Of a stretch of DNA of 64,000 nt, positions 16,170-24,867 are shown one piece after another. Positions within the stretch are counted from its first letter, which is position 1; the number at the start of each line of letters is the position of its first letter. Position numbers and translations under genes: made by a program. The stretch is from Lachnospiraceae bacterium (lineage in GTDB: Bacteria > Bacillota > Clostridia > Lachnospirales > Lachnospiraceae), in the NCBI GenBank assembly GCA_017520425.1, contig JAFXFO010000028.1, positions 1 to 64,000 on the forward strand. The letters are read 5' to 3'. The notes below the pieces were generated by a model, which ran no database searches, was not told the origin of the DNA, and saw only the letters and a program-made list of their open reading frames with translations.

Positions 16170-16197
16170 TTGTCAAAAATCAAAATTATGGTATACT
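16170..16197 (+). promoter_or_regulatory. Promoter for the DUF1858 gene
   Basis: TTGTCA and TATACT are 16 bases apart with a TGG extended -10. It is divergent from the pfl promoter, and the two share an intergenic region of 262 bases. Confidence 0.65.
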
Positions 16198-16254
16198 AAC
16201 CTTGAAGAAAAAAGTGTCGCCATAAGGCGATTTCAATAAAGGAGGTTATTTGAT

Positions 16255-16443
16255 ATGACAATTACCAAGGACATGACCATCGGTGAAATTTTACGTGCAA
16301 ATCCTGCAGTGGCACCTATTCTTTTAGAAGCAGGTATGCACTGTTTAGGTTGCCCTTCCGCACAGGGTGAATCTCTTGCTGAAGCAGCATTTGTACATGG
16401 CATTGATGCAGATGCATTGATGGAGAAGATTGCAGCATTATAA
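16255..16443 (+). CDS. DUF1858 domain protein
   Basis: A 62-residue protein that is one DUF1858 domain: [13 protein letters not shown], then the Cys pair [10 protein letters not shown] near residues 28-35. DUF1858 proteins are common in anaerobes, alone or fused to iron-sulfur or nitrite/NO-repair proteins; their function is not settled and a redox or metal role is only suspected. AAAGGAGG precedes the ATG. It is transcribed alone and divergently from pfl. Confidence 0.9.
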   Translation: MTITKDMTIGEILRANPAVAPILLEAGMHCLGCPSAQGESLAEAAFVHGIDADALMEKIAAL

Positions 16444-16458
16444 GAGAAAAGAAGAAAG

Positions 16459-16511
16459 CCGGACAGATGTATTTCAGCGGAAAGCTGAAAGCAGATGTTC
16501 GGTATTTTTTT
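16459..16511 (+). terminator. Intrinsic terminator after the DUF1858 gene
   Basis: A long imperfect stem (CCGGACAGATGT...GCAGATGTTCGG with inner TTTCAGC/GCTGAAA) is followed by TATTTTTTTG. Confidence 0.85.
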
Positions 16512-16530
16512 GATATTAAAGAAGCGTACT

Positions 16531-16569
16531 AAAAAACCGGGAGTAAGGCAGCTGCCTTATTCCCGGTTT
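16531..16569 (-). terminator. Intrinsic terminator after mecA
   Basis: AAACCGGGAGTAAGGCA pairs with TGCCTTATTCCCGGTTT around a GC centre. On the minus strand the stem is followed by six T. Confidence 0.85.
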
Positions 16570-16586
16570 GCGTTCGATGTGGAGTT

Positions 16587-17318
16587 TTAGCCGCTGATAG
16601 CAGCCAGTGCTTTTAATGCATCCTCTGCAATAATGACCTCGCAGTGTTCTGCCAGATAAGCTTCCGTGGTGGGGAGAATCCGCAGGAGCGAGCCGTATTC
16701 GGATATCCGGTTGCAAAGCTTGCTGAAAGCAAGGACATCCTTCGGCATGGCAGTGAGTAGTAGCAGATATTGCTGATTTTTGCGGTCTTTATAAAGCATG
16801 CTTTTGCTTTCAAAAGAAAGTGTCAGTCCTTTGCTCAGTGATATGATAGGACGCATGGAGGAGAAACGAAACAGACGAAGCAGGGGCTGATTGGCCTGGG
16901 CAGACGACGTATCCTTAGTGAGCTCCATGGTCTCTGTGTCAGCGGACTGAATTTTTTGAAACAGGTCTGTTACCTCATCGGCAGTATCGGAGTAAGTTTC
17001 TTCCTTTTCAAAATCCGCTTCCTCATGAACGGATGGGGCAAAGCGGGAAAACCGTGTGTCCAGCTCTTCGGGGTCTTCCACCTTGGTGATAATCAGTACA
17101 ATGCACTCTCCGTTAAGAGGGACTGCTTCAATCATAAGAGGAATATCTTCAGCTTCAAATCCAAATTCATAATTGGCCTGTTGCATCATATCGCGGAAAA
17201 GATTTTTTGCTTTTTCCGTGCCATAAGCCAGTTCGCTAATCTTTAACTGACGGCTGGCCAAATCCTCTTTTGTCAGGGTGCAACGAATTTGATTTTCATT
17301 CAATTTTTCGATTTTCAT
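16587..17318 (-). CDS. mecA: MecA-family adaptor protein
   Basis: MecA delivers substrates to the ClpC protease. The 243-residue product has the N-terminal MecA domain (MKIEKLNENQIRCTLTKEDL, FGFEAEDIPLMIEAVPL), an acidic linker, and a C-terminal domain ending in a helix after YLAEHCEVIIAEDAL. Length fits the family. In Bacillus MecA acts in competence and stress control; the target here is unknown. It has its own terminator. Confidence 0.88.
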   Translation of the reverse strand: MKIEKLNENQIRCTLTKEDLASRQLKISELAYGTEKAKNLFRDMMQQANYEFGFEAEDIPLMIEAVPLNGECIVLIITKVEDPEELDTRFSRFAPSVHEEADFEKEETYSDTADEVTDLFQKIQSADTETMELTKDTSSAQANQPLLRLFRFSSMRPIISLSKGLTLSFESKSMLYKDRKNQQYLLLLTAMPKDVLAFSKLCNRISEYGSLLRILPTTEAYLAEHCEVIIAEDALKALAAISG

Positions 17319-17490
17319 ATGACTTCCCTATCCTTTCTGTATCGGGTGATACGGTTTTATAACAATTTAGAGCACATATTCGCAAAAACGTTGGGATTTG
17401 TGGCTCTGAATTGTTAACTGTATCTTATCCTTTATTGGGTTTATAGTCAATAGAAGCGGTTTGGAATTTAAGAAAATTTAATGAATTGCC

Positions 17491-17519
17491 TTGCGTTTCG
17501 TAAACTGCTGGTATATAAT
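17491..17519 (+). promoter_or_regulatory. Promoter ahead of a possible small RNA
   Basis: TTGCGT and TATAAT are separated by exactly 17 bases. No start codon with a ribosome site follows closely; the next supported gene begins at 17901. Confidence 0.65.
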
Positions 17520-17525
17520 ACCTCT

Positions 17526-17715
17526 AGAGTCGCCTTCGGCAATCCGTACCGAGAGGAGGCCGGACAGTATGTTTTTTCTTAAATTCCGAATGATCCGGAA
17601 CATTTCGTTCCTTTCATCCTAGTAATCTATCATATGATTTACAATTGTATTTGCGAACGAAAACAATTGTAGGATGTCTTACAGGCAATCAATATGCCTG
17701 ATCGGTTTTTGTTAT
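17526..17715 (+). ncRNA. Candidate structured small RNA or long leader
   Basis: About 190 bases follow a good promoter and have much base-pairing potential: GCC-TTC-GGC, TTCCG/CGGAA (17584-17588 and 17596-17600), two copies of ACAATTGT (17641, 17663), TTTCGTTC/GAACGAAA (17603, 17655) and CATCCTA/TAGGATG (17615, 17670). The last two pairs interleave, as in a pseudoknot. CAGGCA/TGCCTG then GATCGGTTTTT near 17682-17710 may be a terminator, though the T-run is five bases from the stem. I cannot match it to 6S, SRP, tmRNA or a known riboswitch. The rest of the 17319-17900 gap shows no gene. Confidence 0.45.
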
Positions 17716-17900
17716 ATTTCCCCAAAAATTTTATTACAAACCTTATAATTCAAAATTATTTATTTTTTATGTGTGTACTGTCGGAGGGCTCTAACAATCT
17801 ATTTTATTCATAGCCGTTATATTACATGAGATATACCTGTCAGAATATATCACATTCCTTTTGGCACGGGTATATCCTGAAAGAAGGAGGTATGTATGCT

Positions 17901-18131
17901 ATGCAAGAAGCAGAAGACCGCCCGGCGGTAGAGAATATGCAGGAAGTGTTGTATGACCGGATGGGCGGAGTACAAAAGAATTTAGAGGTGTATATGGACG
18001 ATAAACGCATCACGCTGGAGGAAGCCTTGAGTCGTTGTGTGCAGGAACGTGTCGTATATATGCCCGATTATGTACTGGATGAAAAAGGTGTTTTAAAACA
18101 ACTTCGCTTTGATAGAATTGATTTGCTATAG
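17901..18131 (+). CDS. Hypothetical 76-residue protein
   Basis: I do not recognise it. It is acidic, with residues such as LYDRMGGVQKNLEVYMDDKRI and a C-terminal beta-like segment VYMPDYVLDEKG. AAGGAGG lies ten bases before ATG 17901; an in-frame ATG at 17892 is too close to that site. It could be an adaptor or a small regulator; nothing in the sequence decides this. Confidence 0.55.
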   Translation: MQEAEDRPAVENMQEVLYDRMGGVQKNLEVYMDDKRITLEEALSRCVQERVVYMPDYVLDEKGVLKQLRFDRIDLL

Positions 18132-18325
18132 GCCGTGGTCAGTGCCTGGTGACAGAAGAATCCGACGGGAATGCCTCTCTATGGGATTGTTTTGGCACAG
18201 TTTATGCAATTAATCCAAAAATATGATGACGATATGAAAATAGTTTGTTATACTATAAGGCGTCGGAAGGAGATGAGGTTTCATTTTCGTCCCGGCGCTT
18301 TATGTATGCGAAAGGAGAAAAGAAC

Positions 18326-20044
18326 ATGAAAAAATTGATTCCCATACTGGTGGCTCTTATCTTAATTGTGATTATTGGGGCTGCTACGGCAGGAAGCATT
18401 GTTTTTGATAAATATTCCTATTCCAAGGAACAGGCCAATCTTCAGGAGTATTTCGGAGTGCAGGGAGATGAACTGGCACTGATTCTGCAGGATGAAAGGA
18501 TAGAGGAAAAGGGACGTCTGGTTAATGACACCTGCTATTTCAATCTGGATACGGTGTATAAGTATTTTAATGACGGATTCTATGTGGATAAAAAGGAAGG
18601 GATTCTTTTGTATGCCCTTCCTACCACTGTGGACCGCTATGAGTTGACCGAGAGCCCACTGACGTCTTCCGGGGAGAAAAGTCCGGCATATCGTCAGGGA
18701 GAGACGGTTTATCTGTCAGCAGAGCTGGTGAAGAAATATACCAATTACTCCTACGATATGTATGATATGCGTGTACAGCTTTACACACAGTGGGGAGAAA
18801 AACGGGAGGTTACCGTAAAGAAAGATACGGAAATCCGTATTAAGGGCGGCGTGAAGAGTCCGATTTTGCGTGAGACCATGAAGGATGAGCGTTTAGAAGT
18901 TCTTGAGAAGATGGAGAATTGGTCCAAGGTAAAGAGTCAGGACGGTTTTATCGGTTATGTGGAGAATAAATGTCTGTCAGAAGAGACAATCGTAGTTGAG
19001 AAGCCGGTGACGGATTATATGGAGCCGGAATATACCACAAAGCAGCTGGATGAAAAGGTGTGTCTGGGCTGGCATTCCATCGGAGGTGCAGGCGGTAACG
19101 ATACTTTGGAAAGTTATGTGGCGAATGTAAAGGGGATGAATGTTATTGCCCCTACATGGTTCAGTTTGAGTGACAATGAAGGCGGATATGAAAGCTTTGC
19201 CTCAGAAAGTTATGTAAAGCGCGCTCACAATATGGGGTATCAGGTTTGGGGCGTGTTGGATGATTTTAATTATAATCTTACGCATCAGGACGCCGGGGTG
19301 GATGTGTTTGAAGTATTGTCAACCACAACCACTCGAAACCGACTGATTGATGCAATTGTTGAGGAAGCGGTGGCACTTGGACTGGATGGTATTAATCTGG
19401 ATTTTGAAGCGCAACCGTCTCAGGAAAGATATCAGGATTATAAGCAGGATTTCGGGCAGTTTGTGCGGGAAATGTCGGTTGCTTGCCGACTAAATAATCT
19501 TACATTCTCCATTGATAATCCGGTTCCCAATTCCAATAACACTTATTTGCGTAGGGATGTGCAGGGAAAAGTGGCGGATTATGTTATCATCATGGGCTAT
19601 GATGAGCATTTGAGCAGTAATGGAAAGGCAAGCAGTGCGGCGAGTATTAACTTTGTAAGTAAAGGCATAGACGATACACTGAAACTGGTTCCTAAGGAAA
19701 AGGTGGTAAACGGAATTCCTTTTTACGGAATGTTGTCTAAGACCAAGAAGAATGAATCGACCCAGAAGGAGGAAGTGACTTACAGCGATTTGGTAGTGAA
19801 GAATGTGCAGGATTTCCTGGATAGAATGGGTCAGACCGGGACCTGGGATGAGGAATCACAGCAGTTATATGCGGAATGGTCCAGCGGAGGTGTGAAGTAC
19901 CAGCTGTGGGCGGAAACAAAAGAGTCTATTCTGGCTAAGTTGAATGTAATGAGAGCCAGGGAAATTGCAGGTGTTGCAGCATGGTGTCTGGGATGCGAAA
20001 CACCGGATATCTGGGAGGCAATCAGTGCTTACTTAAATTCATAG
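18326..20044 (+). CDS. Membrane-anchored GH18 family hydrolase with SH3-like domain
   Basis: The 572-residue product has an N-terminal membrane anchor (about residues 4-25), a copper-amine-oxidase-N-like segment, an SH3-type domain (about 160-215; KVKSQDGFIGYVE), and a GH18 barrel from about 245. The GH18 motif DxxDxDxE appears as DGINLDFE (354-361), with Glu361 the likely acid. YYDEH-like GYDEH follows. Such proteins (compare YaaH/YdhD) cut peptidoglycan or chitin-like glycans at the cell surface. AAAGGAG precedes the start. An amidase gene follows, consistent with wall remodelling. Confidence 0.9.
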   Translation: MKKLIPILVALILIVIIGAATAGSIVFDKYSYSKEQANLQEYFGVQGDELALILQDERIEEKGRLVNDTCYFNLDTVYKYFNDGFYVDKKEGILLYALPTTVDRYELTESPLTSSGEKSPAYRQGETVYLSAELVKKYTNYSYDMYDMRVQLYTQWGEKREVTVKKDTEIRIKGGVKSPILRETMKDERLEVLEKMENWSKVKSQDGFIGYVENKCLSEETIVVEKPVTDYMEPEYTTKQLDEKVCLGWHSIGGAGGNDTLESYVANVKGMNVIAPTWFSLSDNEGGYESFASESYVKRAHNMGYQVWGVLDDFNYNLTHQDAGVDVFEVLSTTTTRNRLIDAIVEEAVALGLDGINLDFEAQPSQERYQDYKQDFGQFVREMSVACRLNNLTFSIDNPVPNSNNTYLRRDVQGKVADYVIIMGYDEHLSSNGKASSAASINFVSKGIDDTLKLVPKEKVVNGIPFYGMLSKTKKNESTQKEEVTYSDLVVKNVQDFLDRMGQTGTWDEESQQLYAEWSSGGVKYQLWAETKESILAKLNVMRAREIAGVAAWCLGCETPDIWEAISAYLNS

Positions 20045-20057
20045 AGAATAAATAAGA

Positions 20058-20102
20058 ACTCCGGAGCATAGGATGTGATGAATATGTTCCGGAGTATTTT
20101 TG
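20058..20102 (+). terminator. Terminator hairpin that covers the amidase ribosome site
   Basis: ACTCCGGAGCATA (20058-20070) pairs with TATGTTCCGGAGT (20083-20095), one G-T pair, then ATTTTT. The GGAG in the right arm is also the only ribosome site for the GTG start at 20104, so the hairpin could both stop the GH18 transcript and mask translation of the next gene. Confidence 0.75.
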
Positions 20103-20103
20103 T

Positions 20104-20811
20104 GTGAAAAAATATATTGAGAAATACTTTTCCTTGGGTGTGGGATTGCTGATGGCAGCCGCATTGCTTTATATTGCAAAGGAAGGGGAGCAGTACATTA
20201 CCAGCCGTCAGGTACAGATGGGGGAGGAGTGGGTATGTATCGTACTGGATGCGGGACACGGCGGAGATGACCCCGGGAAAATCGGTATCAACGGCAGCCG
20301 GGAAAAGGAGATCAATCTGGCGATTACCCAAAAGGTAAAAGATTATTTGGAGGCCAATGATATTAAGGTGGTACTGACCAGAGAAGGGGATGAGGGTCTT
20401 TACGATGCCGGTGCCGAAAATAAGAAGGTACAGGATATGAAAAGGCGGATTGAAATCATGGAAGAAGCGCAGCCACTGGCAGTGGTCAGCATCCATCAAA
20501 ACAGCTATCCTGAGGAATATGTAAAGGGAGCACAGGTCTTTTATCACAAGGATAGTAAGGAAGGGGAGCAGCTGGCAGCTTTATTGCAGGAACAACTGCG
20601 CCTGAAACTGAACCCGGAAAACCATCGTCAGATTAAGGCAAATGACAGTTATTATTTACTGAAAAAGACGCAGATTCCCACAGTAATCGTGGAGTGCGGT
20701 TTTCTGTCCAATTCGAAAGAAGCAGCACTTTTGGCGGATGAGGAATATCAGATGAAAGTGGCATGGGCAATTCACATGGGGATTTTACAATATATTAATA
20801 AACAGAGGTAA
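20104..20811 (+). CDS. N-acetylmuramoyl-L-alanine amidase (Amidase_3)
   Basis: Zinc amidases cut the bond between MurNAc and L-Ala in peptidoglycan. The 235-residue product has an N-terminal membrane segment, then VLDAGHGGDDPG (zinc His), NGSREKEINLAI (zinc Glu), SIHQNSY (zinc His), and VECGFLSN with catalytic Glu. The catalytic domain is the usual length. It starts at GTG, and its only plausible ribosome site lies in the right arm of the terminator-like hairpin before it. Confidence 0.9.
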   Translation: MKKYIEKYFSLGVGLLMAAALLYIAKEGEQYITSRQVQMGEEWVCIVLDAGHGGDDPGKIGINGSREKEINLAITQKVKDYLEANDIKVVLTREGDEGLYDAGAENKKVQDMKRRIEIMEEAQPLAVVSIHQNSYPEEYVKGAQVFYHKDSKEGEQLAALLQEQLRLKLNPENHRQIKANDSYYLLKKTQIPTVIVECGFLSNSKEAALLADEEYQMKVAWAIHMGILQYINKQR

Positions 20812-20938
20812 ACTTATTCTTTTATTTTTGGGCCGAATGTGATATACTAACTCTGTATATACAGAGTGATAAAATAGGATTATTGTAGAAATTTTGATTT
20901 TTTAGTCATAATTTTGACATAGATACAAGAGGAAAATT

Positions 20939-22024
20939 ATGAAGACAGAAGTCATTACAGTGAGTGCCGGGGAAGGCTTTGACCCTGAGTGCGAGGAGCA
21001 GCTTCGCCGGGCCGGAGAGATTCTCCGAAAGGGTGGACTGGTGGCATTTCCTACGGAAACAGTATATGGTTTGGGCGGGGATGCTTTGAACAGAGAATCC
21101 TCCGGAAAAATCTATGAAGCAAAGGGAAGACCCTCGGACAATCCGCTTATAGTACATATCGCAGATATGAAAGCTTTGCCGGCCATTGTTAAGGAGGTGA
21201 CTCCGGAGGCATTAAAGATTGCAAATGCCTTTTGGCCCGGACCTTTGACCATTATATTGGAGAAGTCGGAGCGGGTACCTGTGGAAACCACAGGCGGACT
21301 GAATACGGTGGCGGTAAGGTTTCCGTCACATCCGGTGGCACGAAAGCTTATCGAATATGGGGGAGGATATGTAGCGGCACCCAGTGCCAATATTTCCGGG
21401 AAACCCAGTCCCACAGTTGCCAAATATGTGATTGAGGATATGGACGGACGGATTGATATGATTATTGACGGTGGTCAGGTAGGAATCGGACTGGAATCCA
21501 CCATTATAGATTTGACGGTTTCTCCGCCTCAGATATTGCGTCCCGGTTTTGTGACGGAGGCTATGCTTCTGGAGGTACTGGGGCAGGTGGATGTGGACCA
21601 AACCATATTGAGTAATGACACGGGGCGGGCACCCAAAGCACCCGGCATGAAATATCGTCACTATGCACCCGCAGGAGAGTTGACGATTGTGTCCGGCGAG
21701 GAACGACAGGTGGCAGCATACATCAACAGGCAGGTAGAAGAGGCACGGAAGCAGGGCCAAAAAACCGGTGTAATCGGTTCCTTGGAGACCCGGAATCTTT
21801 ACTGTGCGGATGTGGTGAAAAACATCGGTAACAGACAGGAAGAAGCCACCATTGCCCATAATTTGTACCGGATATTAAGAGAATTTGATGATGAAAAGGT
21901 GGATGTGATTTTTTCGGAAAGCTTCCACTCGGACGGCATGGGACAGGCTATTATGAATCGTTTGTTAAAGGCCGCAGGCCATAAAATGATATATTTGGAA
22001 AAAGAAGAAAACGGAGGAAAGTAA
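20939..22024 (+). CDS. sua5: L-threonylcarbamoyladenylate synthase (Sua5/YwlC)
   Basis: The enzyme makes threonylcarbamoyl-AMP for the t6A37 modification of tRNAs. The 361-residue product has the YrdC domain (GGLVAFPTETVYGLGGDA, KGRPSDNPLIVHI, APSANISGKPSPT, RPGFVT) and, after about residue 215, the C-terminal Sua5 domain found in longer archaeal/Bacillus-type members. Its end overlaps the rpiB ribosome site; rpiB starts two bases after the stop. Confidence 0.95.
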   Translation: MKTEVITVSAGEGFDPECEEQLRRAGEILRKGGLVAFPTETVYGLGGDALNRESSGKIYEAKGRPSDNPLIVHIADMKALPAIVKEVTPEALKIANAFWPGPLTIILEKSERVPVETTGGLNTVAVRFPSHPVARKLIEYGGGYVAAPSANISGKPSPTVAKYVIEDMDGRIDMIIDGGQVGIGLESTIIDLTVSPPQILRPGFVTEAMLLEVLGQVDVDQTILSNDTGRAPKAPGMKYRHYAPAGELTIVSGEERQVAAYINRQVEEARKQGQKTGVIGSLETRNLYCADVVKNIGNRQEEATIAHNLYRILREFDDEKVDVIFSESFHSDGMGQAIMNRLLKAAGHKMIYLEKEENGGK

Positions 22025-22025
22025 G

Positions 22026-22454
22026 ATGATAGCAATCGGTAGCGATCATGGCGGATTTGATTTAAAGGAGAAAGTAAAAGCACATTTGCTGGAAAAGGGA
22101 TACGAGGTAAAGGATACAGGCTGTTATGAGAAGGTTTCGGTGGATTATCCCACATTCGGTCATGCAGTGGCAAAGGCTGTGGCAGCAGGGGAGTGCGAAA
22201 AGGGCATTGTAATCTGCACCACCGGTATCGGTATCAGTATCACAGCCAATAAGACGGCGGGAATTCGTTGTGCACTTTGTTCGGAACCTTTATCCGCAAA
22301 GATGACCAGACTTCATAACGACGCCAATGTGCTGGCAATGGGAGCAGCGCTGGTAGGCGATATGATGGCCATGGAAATCGTGGATACCTTCCTTGGCACC
22401 GCTTTTTCCGGGGATGAAAGACATCAGAGAAGAATTGATTTGATTGAGCAGTAG
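22026..22454 (+). CDS. rpiB: Ribose-5-phosphate isomerase B
   Basis: RpiB interconverts ribose-5-phosphate and ribulose-5-phosphate. The 142-residue product has IAIGSDHGGFDLKEKV at the start, the catalytic Cys in GIVICTTGIGISITANK, and RLHNDANVLAMGA. The common CGTGIG is CTTGIG here, a tolerated difference. It is coupled to sua5, an order often seen in Firmicutes. Confidence 0.95.
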   Translation: MIAIGSDHGGFDLKEKVKAHLLEKGYEVKDTGCYEKVSVDYPTFGHAVAKAVAAGECEKGIVICTTGIGISITANKTAGIRCALCSEPLSAKMTRLHNDANVLAMGAALVGDMMAMEIVDTFLGTAFSGDERHQRRIDLIEQ

Positions 22455-22511
22455 TATTTTGTAGGTGGATATAAATTCAAGGTATTTCAATTTTGAATGT
22501 GGGGATTCAAT

Positions 22512-24368
22512 ATGAAGAAACTAGCAGTTTTTATCGGAGATATCTCCGGTGAATTTCAGGTTGACGTATTAGAAGCAGTTAGGGAAGAAGCAAAGGCAAG
22601 AGGGGTCAAAGTCTTTGTATATGCCAATGCTGCCGTTTACGGTGCTAATGTATTCTATAGTCAGGGTGAGAAAAATATCATTAATATGCCCTATTTAGAG
22701 GATTATGACGGTATCATCGTAGCAGGAGATACCTTCGGAATTGAGAACATGGATGAAGAACTGGCAGAGCTTTTGGAGCGTGAGGCCAAGTGTCCGGTAG
22801 TCAGCATCAGACAGAAGGATGAGAGATTCAGTAATGTATTGGTAGATGACTATACAGCTATGAGTGATATGGTAGAGCATTTTATCGTGCATCATGGCTT
22901 TAAGAGAGTATGCTTTATGACGGGTAGGTTGGAAATGTATGATGCCCAAAGACGTTTGTTAGCATATATCAATACCATGCAAAAGCATGGATTAAAGGTC
23001 ACGCCGGAGATGATATATGAAGGAGATTATTGGCGAAATAGAGGCGACGAAGCGGTAGAGTGGTTGTTAAAGGACCCGGATAACTGGCCTGAGGCAATTG
23101 TTTGCGCCAATGATTACATGGCTATCTCCATTTGTGATTCATTGAATAAAAAGGGTATTAAGATACCGGAGCAGATTTGTGTATCCGGTTATGATGATAT
23201 TGAGGAAGCAAGATGTTCCATTCCACCACTTTCCACCATACATGTAAAAGGTGGAGAGCTGGGAAAAAAAGCCGTGGAATTATTGGAAGAGCTTTGTGAA
23301 ACCGGAGAAGAGAAGAAGGATGTATATATCGTGGGAACTCCGGTATATCGGGATTCCTGTTGTGCACAAAAGGAATGGGATATGTATTCCATTAAGAAGC
23401 TTTTGACGGATAAGGAATATATCAATCAAGTATTTTTTACCCTTACTGCCATGTGGATTGCGTTTGAAAGTGAAGAGGATTTCGTAAGTTTGATGATGGC
23501 AGCAACTGCATATATCAGTAGGAAACCGTATGGTCAAATATATGTGTGCTTGTGTAAACCTGAGGACATGGAACAGGAGAGTAGTGCTTTACAGCAGCGG
23601 TACTCTGAGAAAATGATACTTAGGGCAATTGTGCAGAACGATGCCTGCGAGTTTACGGATGTAACCTTCGATAGAAGAGATATTCTGCCGGCAGGATATA
23701 TAGAACCGGATGATATGATTTATGTGCATCCATTGCATGGTTTGAATAAGTGCCTGGGGTATGTGGTCGTAAAGAACTGCTATCTGGCCGGTATGAAATA
23801 TTTCTTTACCCGTTGGGTTCAGGATATCGGAAATTCCTTGGAAAAGCAGGTAATGTATGAGGAAAGCAAGGAATTGATGGAATTGCGCCAGAACTATCGA
23901 CAGGATGCATTAACCGGTATTGGTAATCGTAGAGAACTGGATAATGTTTTGCGTAAGTACAGTAATGCAATCGTTATTACGGGCGGTTTTTGTATTATTA
24001 GCGTAGACATGGATGATTTGAAAAAAATTAACGACAGCTATGGACATTTGGAAGGTGATGCTGCGCTTTGTCAGGTGGCGAAAGTATTGAAGGAAGTAGC
24101 CGGCGATAAGGGAAGTGCCTCACGTATAGGCGGTGATGAGTTCGTGGTATGTGTCAGAACCAATCAACAGGAAGAGGCAGAGCAATATGTCCAAAATATT
24201 AAGCAGCGGGTGGATGAGTTTAATGCAAGCGGTGTGAAGCCATGGTATCTCCATGTGAGTGTTGGATATGCTTTCTGCAGAAATATGAACAGTATTTTGC
24301 TTGCCATAGAACAGGCGGATAAGAATATGTACGAAGCGAAGCGTATCTGGAAGAGCCGCCGGAAGTAA
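22512..24368 (+). CDS. LacI-type sugar sensor fused to a GGDEF diguanylate cyclase
   Basis: The product (618 residues from ATG 22512) has no HTH. Residues 1-280 form a LacI/PBP1-like ligand-binding domain (IVCANDYMAISICDSLNKKG, CVSGYDDIEEARCSIPPLST). A middle helical/GAF-like region follows, and residues 440-618 are a GGDEF domain with RIGGDEFVV (540-544), so it should make c-di-GMP. The Arg of the inhibitory RxxD site is absent. No membrane helix is seen. The likely role is direct coupling of a cytoplasmic sugar-like ligand to c-di-GMP synthesis. The start has GGGG seven bases upstream. Confidence 0.9.
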   Translation: MKKLAVFIGDISGEFQVDVLEAVREEAKARGVKVFVYANAAVYGANVFYSQGEKNIINMPYLEDYDGIIVAGDTFGIENMDEELAELLEREAKCPVVSIRQKDERFSNVLVDDYTAMSDMVEHFIVHHGFKRVCFMTGRLEMYDAQRRLLAYINTMQKHGLKVTPEMIYEGDYWRNRGDEAVEWLLKDPDNWPEAIVCANDYMAISICDSLNKKGIKIPEQICVSGYDDIEEARCSIPPLSTIHVKGGELGKKAVELLEELCETGEEKKDVYIVGTPVYRDSCCAQKEWDMYSIKKLLTDKEYINQVFFTLTAMWIAFESEEDFVSLMMAATAYISRKPYGQIYVCLCKPEDMEQESSALQQRYSEKMILRAIVQNDACEFTDVTFDRRDILPAGYIEPDDMIYVHPLHGLNKCLGYVVVKNCYLAGMKYFFTRWVQDIGNSLEKQVMYEESKELMELRQNYRQDALTGIGNRRELDNVLRKYSNAIVITGGFCIISVDMDDLKKINDSYGHLEGDAALCQVAKVLKEVAGDKGSASRIGGDEFVVCVRTNQQEEAEQYVQNIKQRVDEFNASGVKPWYLHVSVGYAFCRNMNSILLAIEQADKNMYEAKRIWKSRRK

Positions 24369-24381
24369 AAGGGAGAGACAA

Positions 24382-24867
24382 ATGAGTAATAAGCGAGAGG
24401 ACTATATTAATTGGGATGAATATTTCATGGGAGTAGCCCATCTTTCCGGTATGCGCTCTAAGGACCCCAATACCCAGGTTGGTGCCTGTATTGTCAGCAA
24501 CAATAATAAAATATTATCCATGGGTTATAACGGATTCCCGGCAGGTTGTTCCGATGAGGAGTTTCCCTGGGGACGTGAAGGAGATGAATTGGATACCAAA
24601 TATCCCTTTGTAACCCATAGCGAACTTAATGCCATCTTAAATTACAGAGGTGGTTCTTTGGAGGGAACAAAGCTGTATGTATCGCTTTTTCCCTGTAATG
24701 AATGTGCGAAAGCCATCATACAGGCGGGTATCAGAGAAGTGGTATACGACAGTGACAAATATAACGGGACTCCTTCTGATGTGGCTAGTAAAAAGATGTT
24801 TGATGCCGCAGGTGTAAAGTATATGAAATACCAAAGAAGCGGTAAAAGGTTGGAGATTGAAGTATAA
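24382..24867 (+). CDS. comEB: Deoxycytidylate (dCMP) deaminase
   Basis: It deaminates dCMP to dUMP for dTTP supply. The 161-residue product has the zinc-binding HSELNAIL (His/Glu) and PCNECAKAII (two Cys), plus SGMRSKDPNTQVGACIV at the start. Length is normal for the family. Its stop TAA overlaps the ATG of the next gene by one base. Confidence 0.93.
   Translation: MSNKREDYINWDEYFMGVAHLSGMRSKDPNTQVGACIVSNNNKILSMGYNGFPAGCSDEEFPWGREGDELDTKYPFVTHSELNAILNYRGGSLEGTKLYVSLFPCNECAKAIIQAGIREVVYDSDKYNGTPSDVASKKMFDAAGVKYMKYQRSGKRLEIEV

Noticed and set aside
17526..17715. 6S RNA, T-box or known riboswitch
   Set aside because: None of the signature sequences for these families is present by eye, so only a generic candidate RNA is reported.
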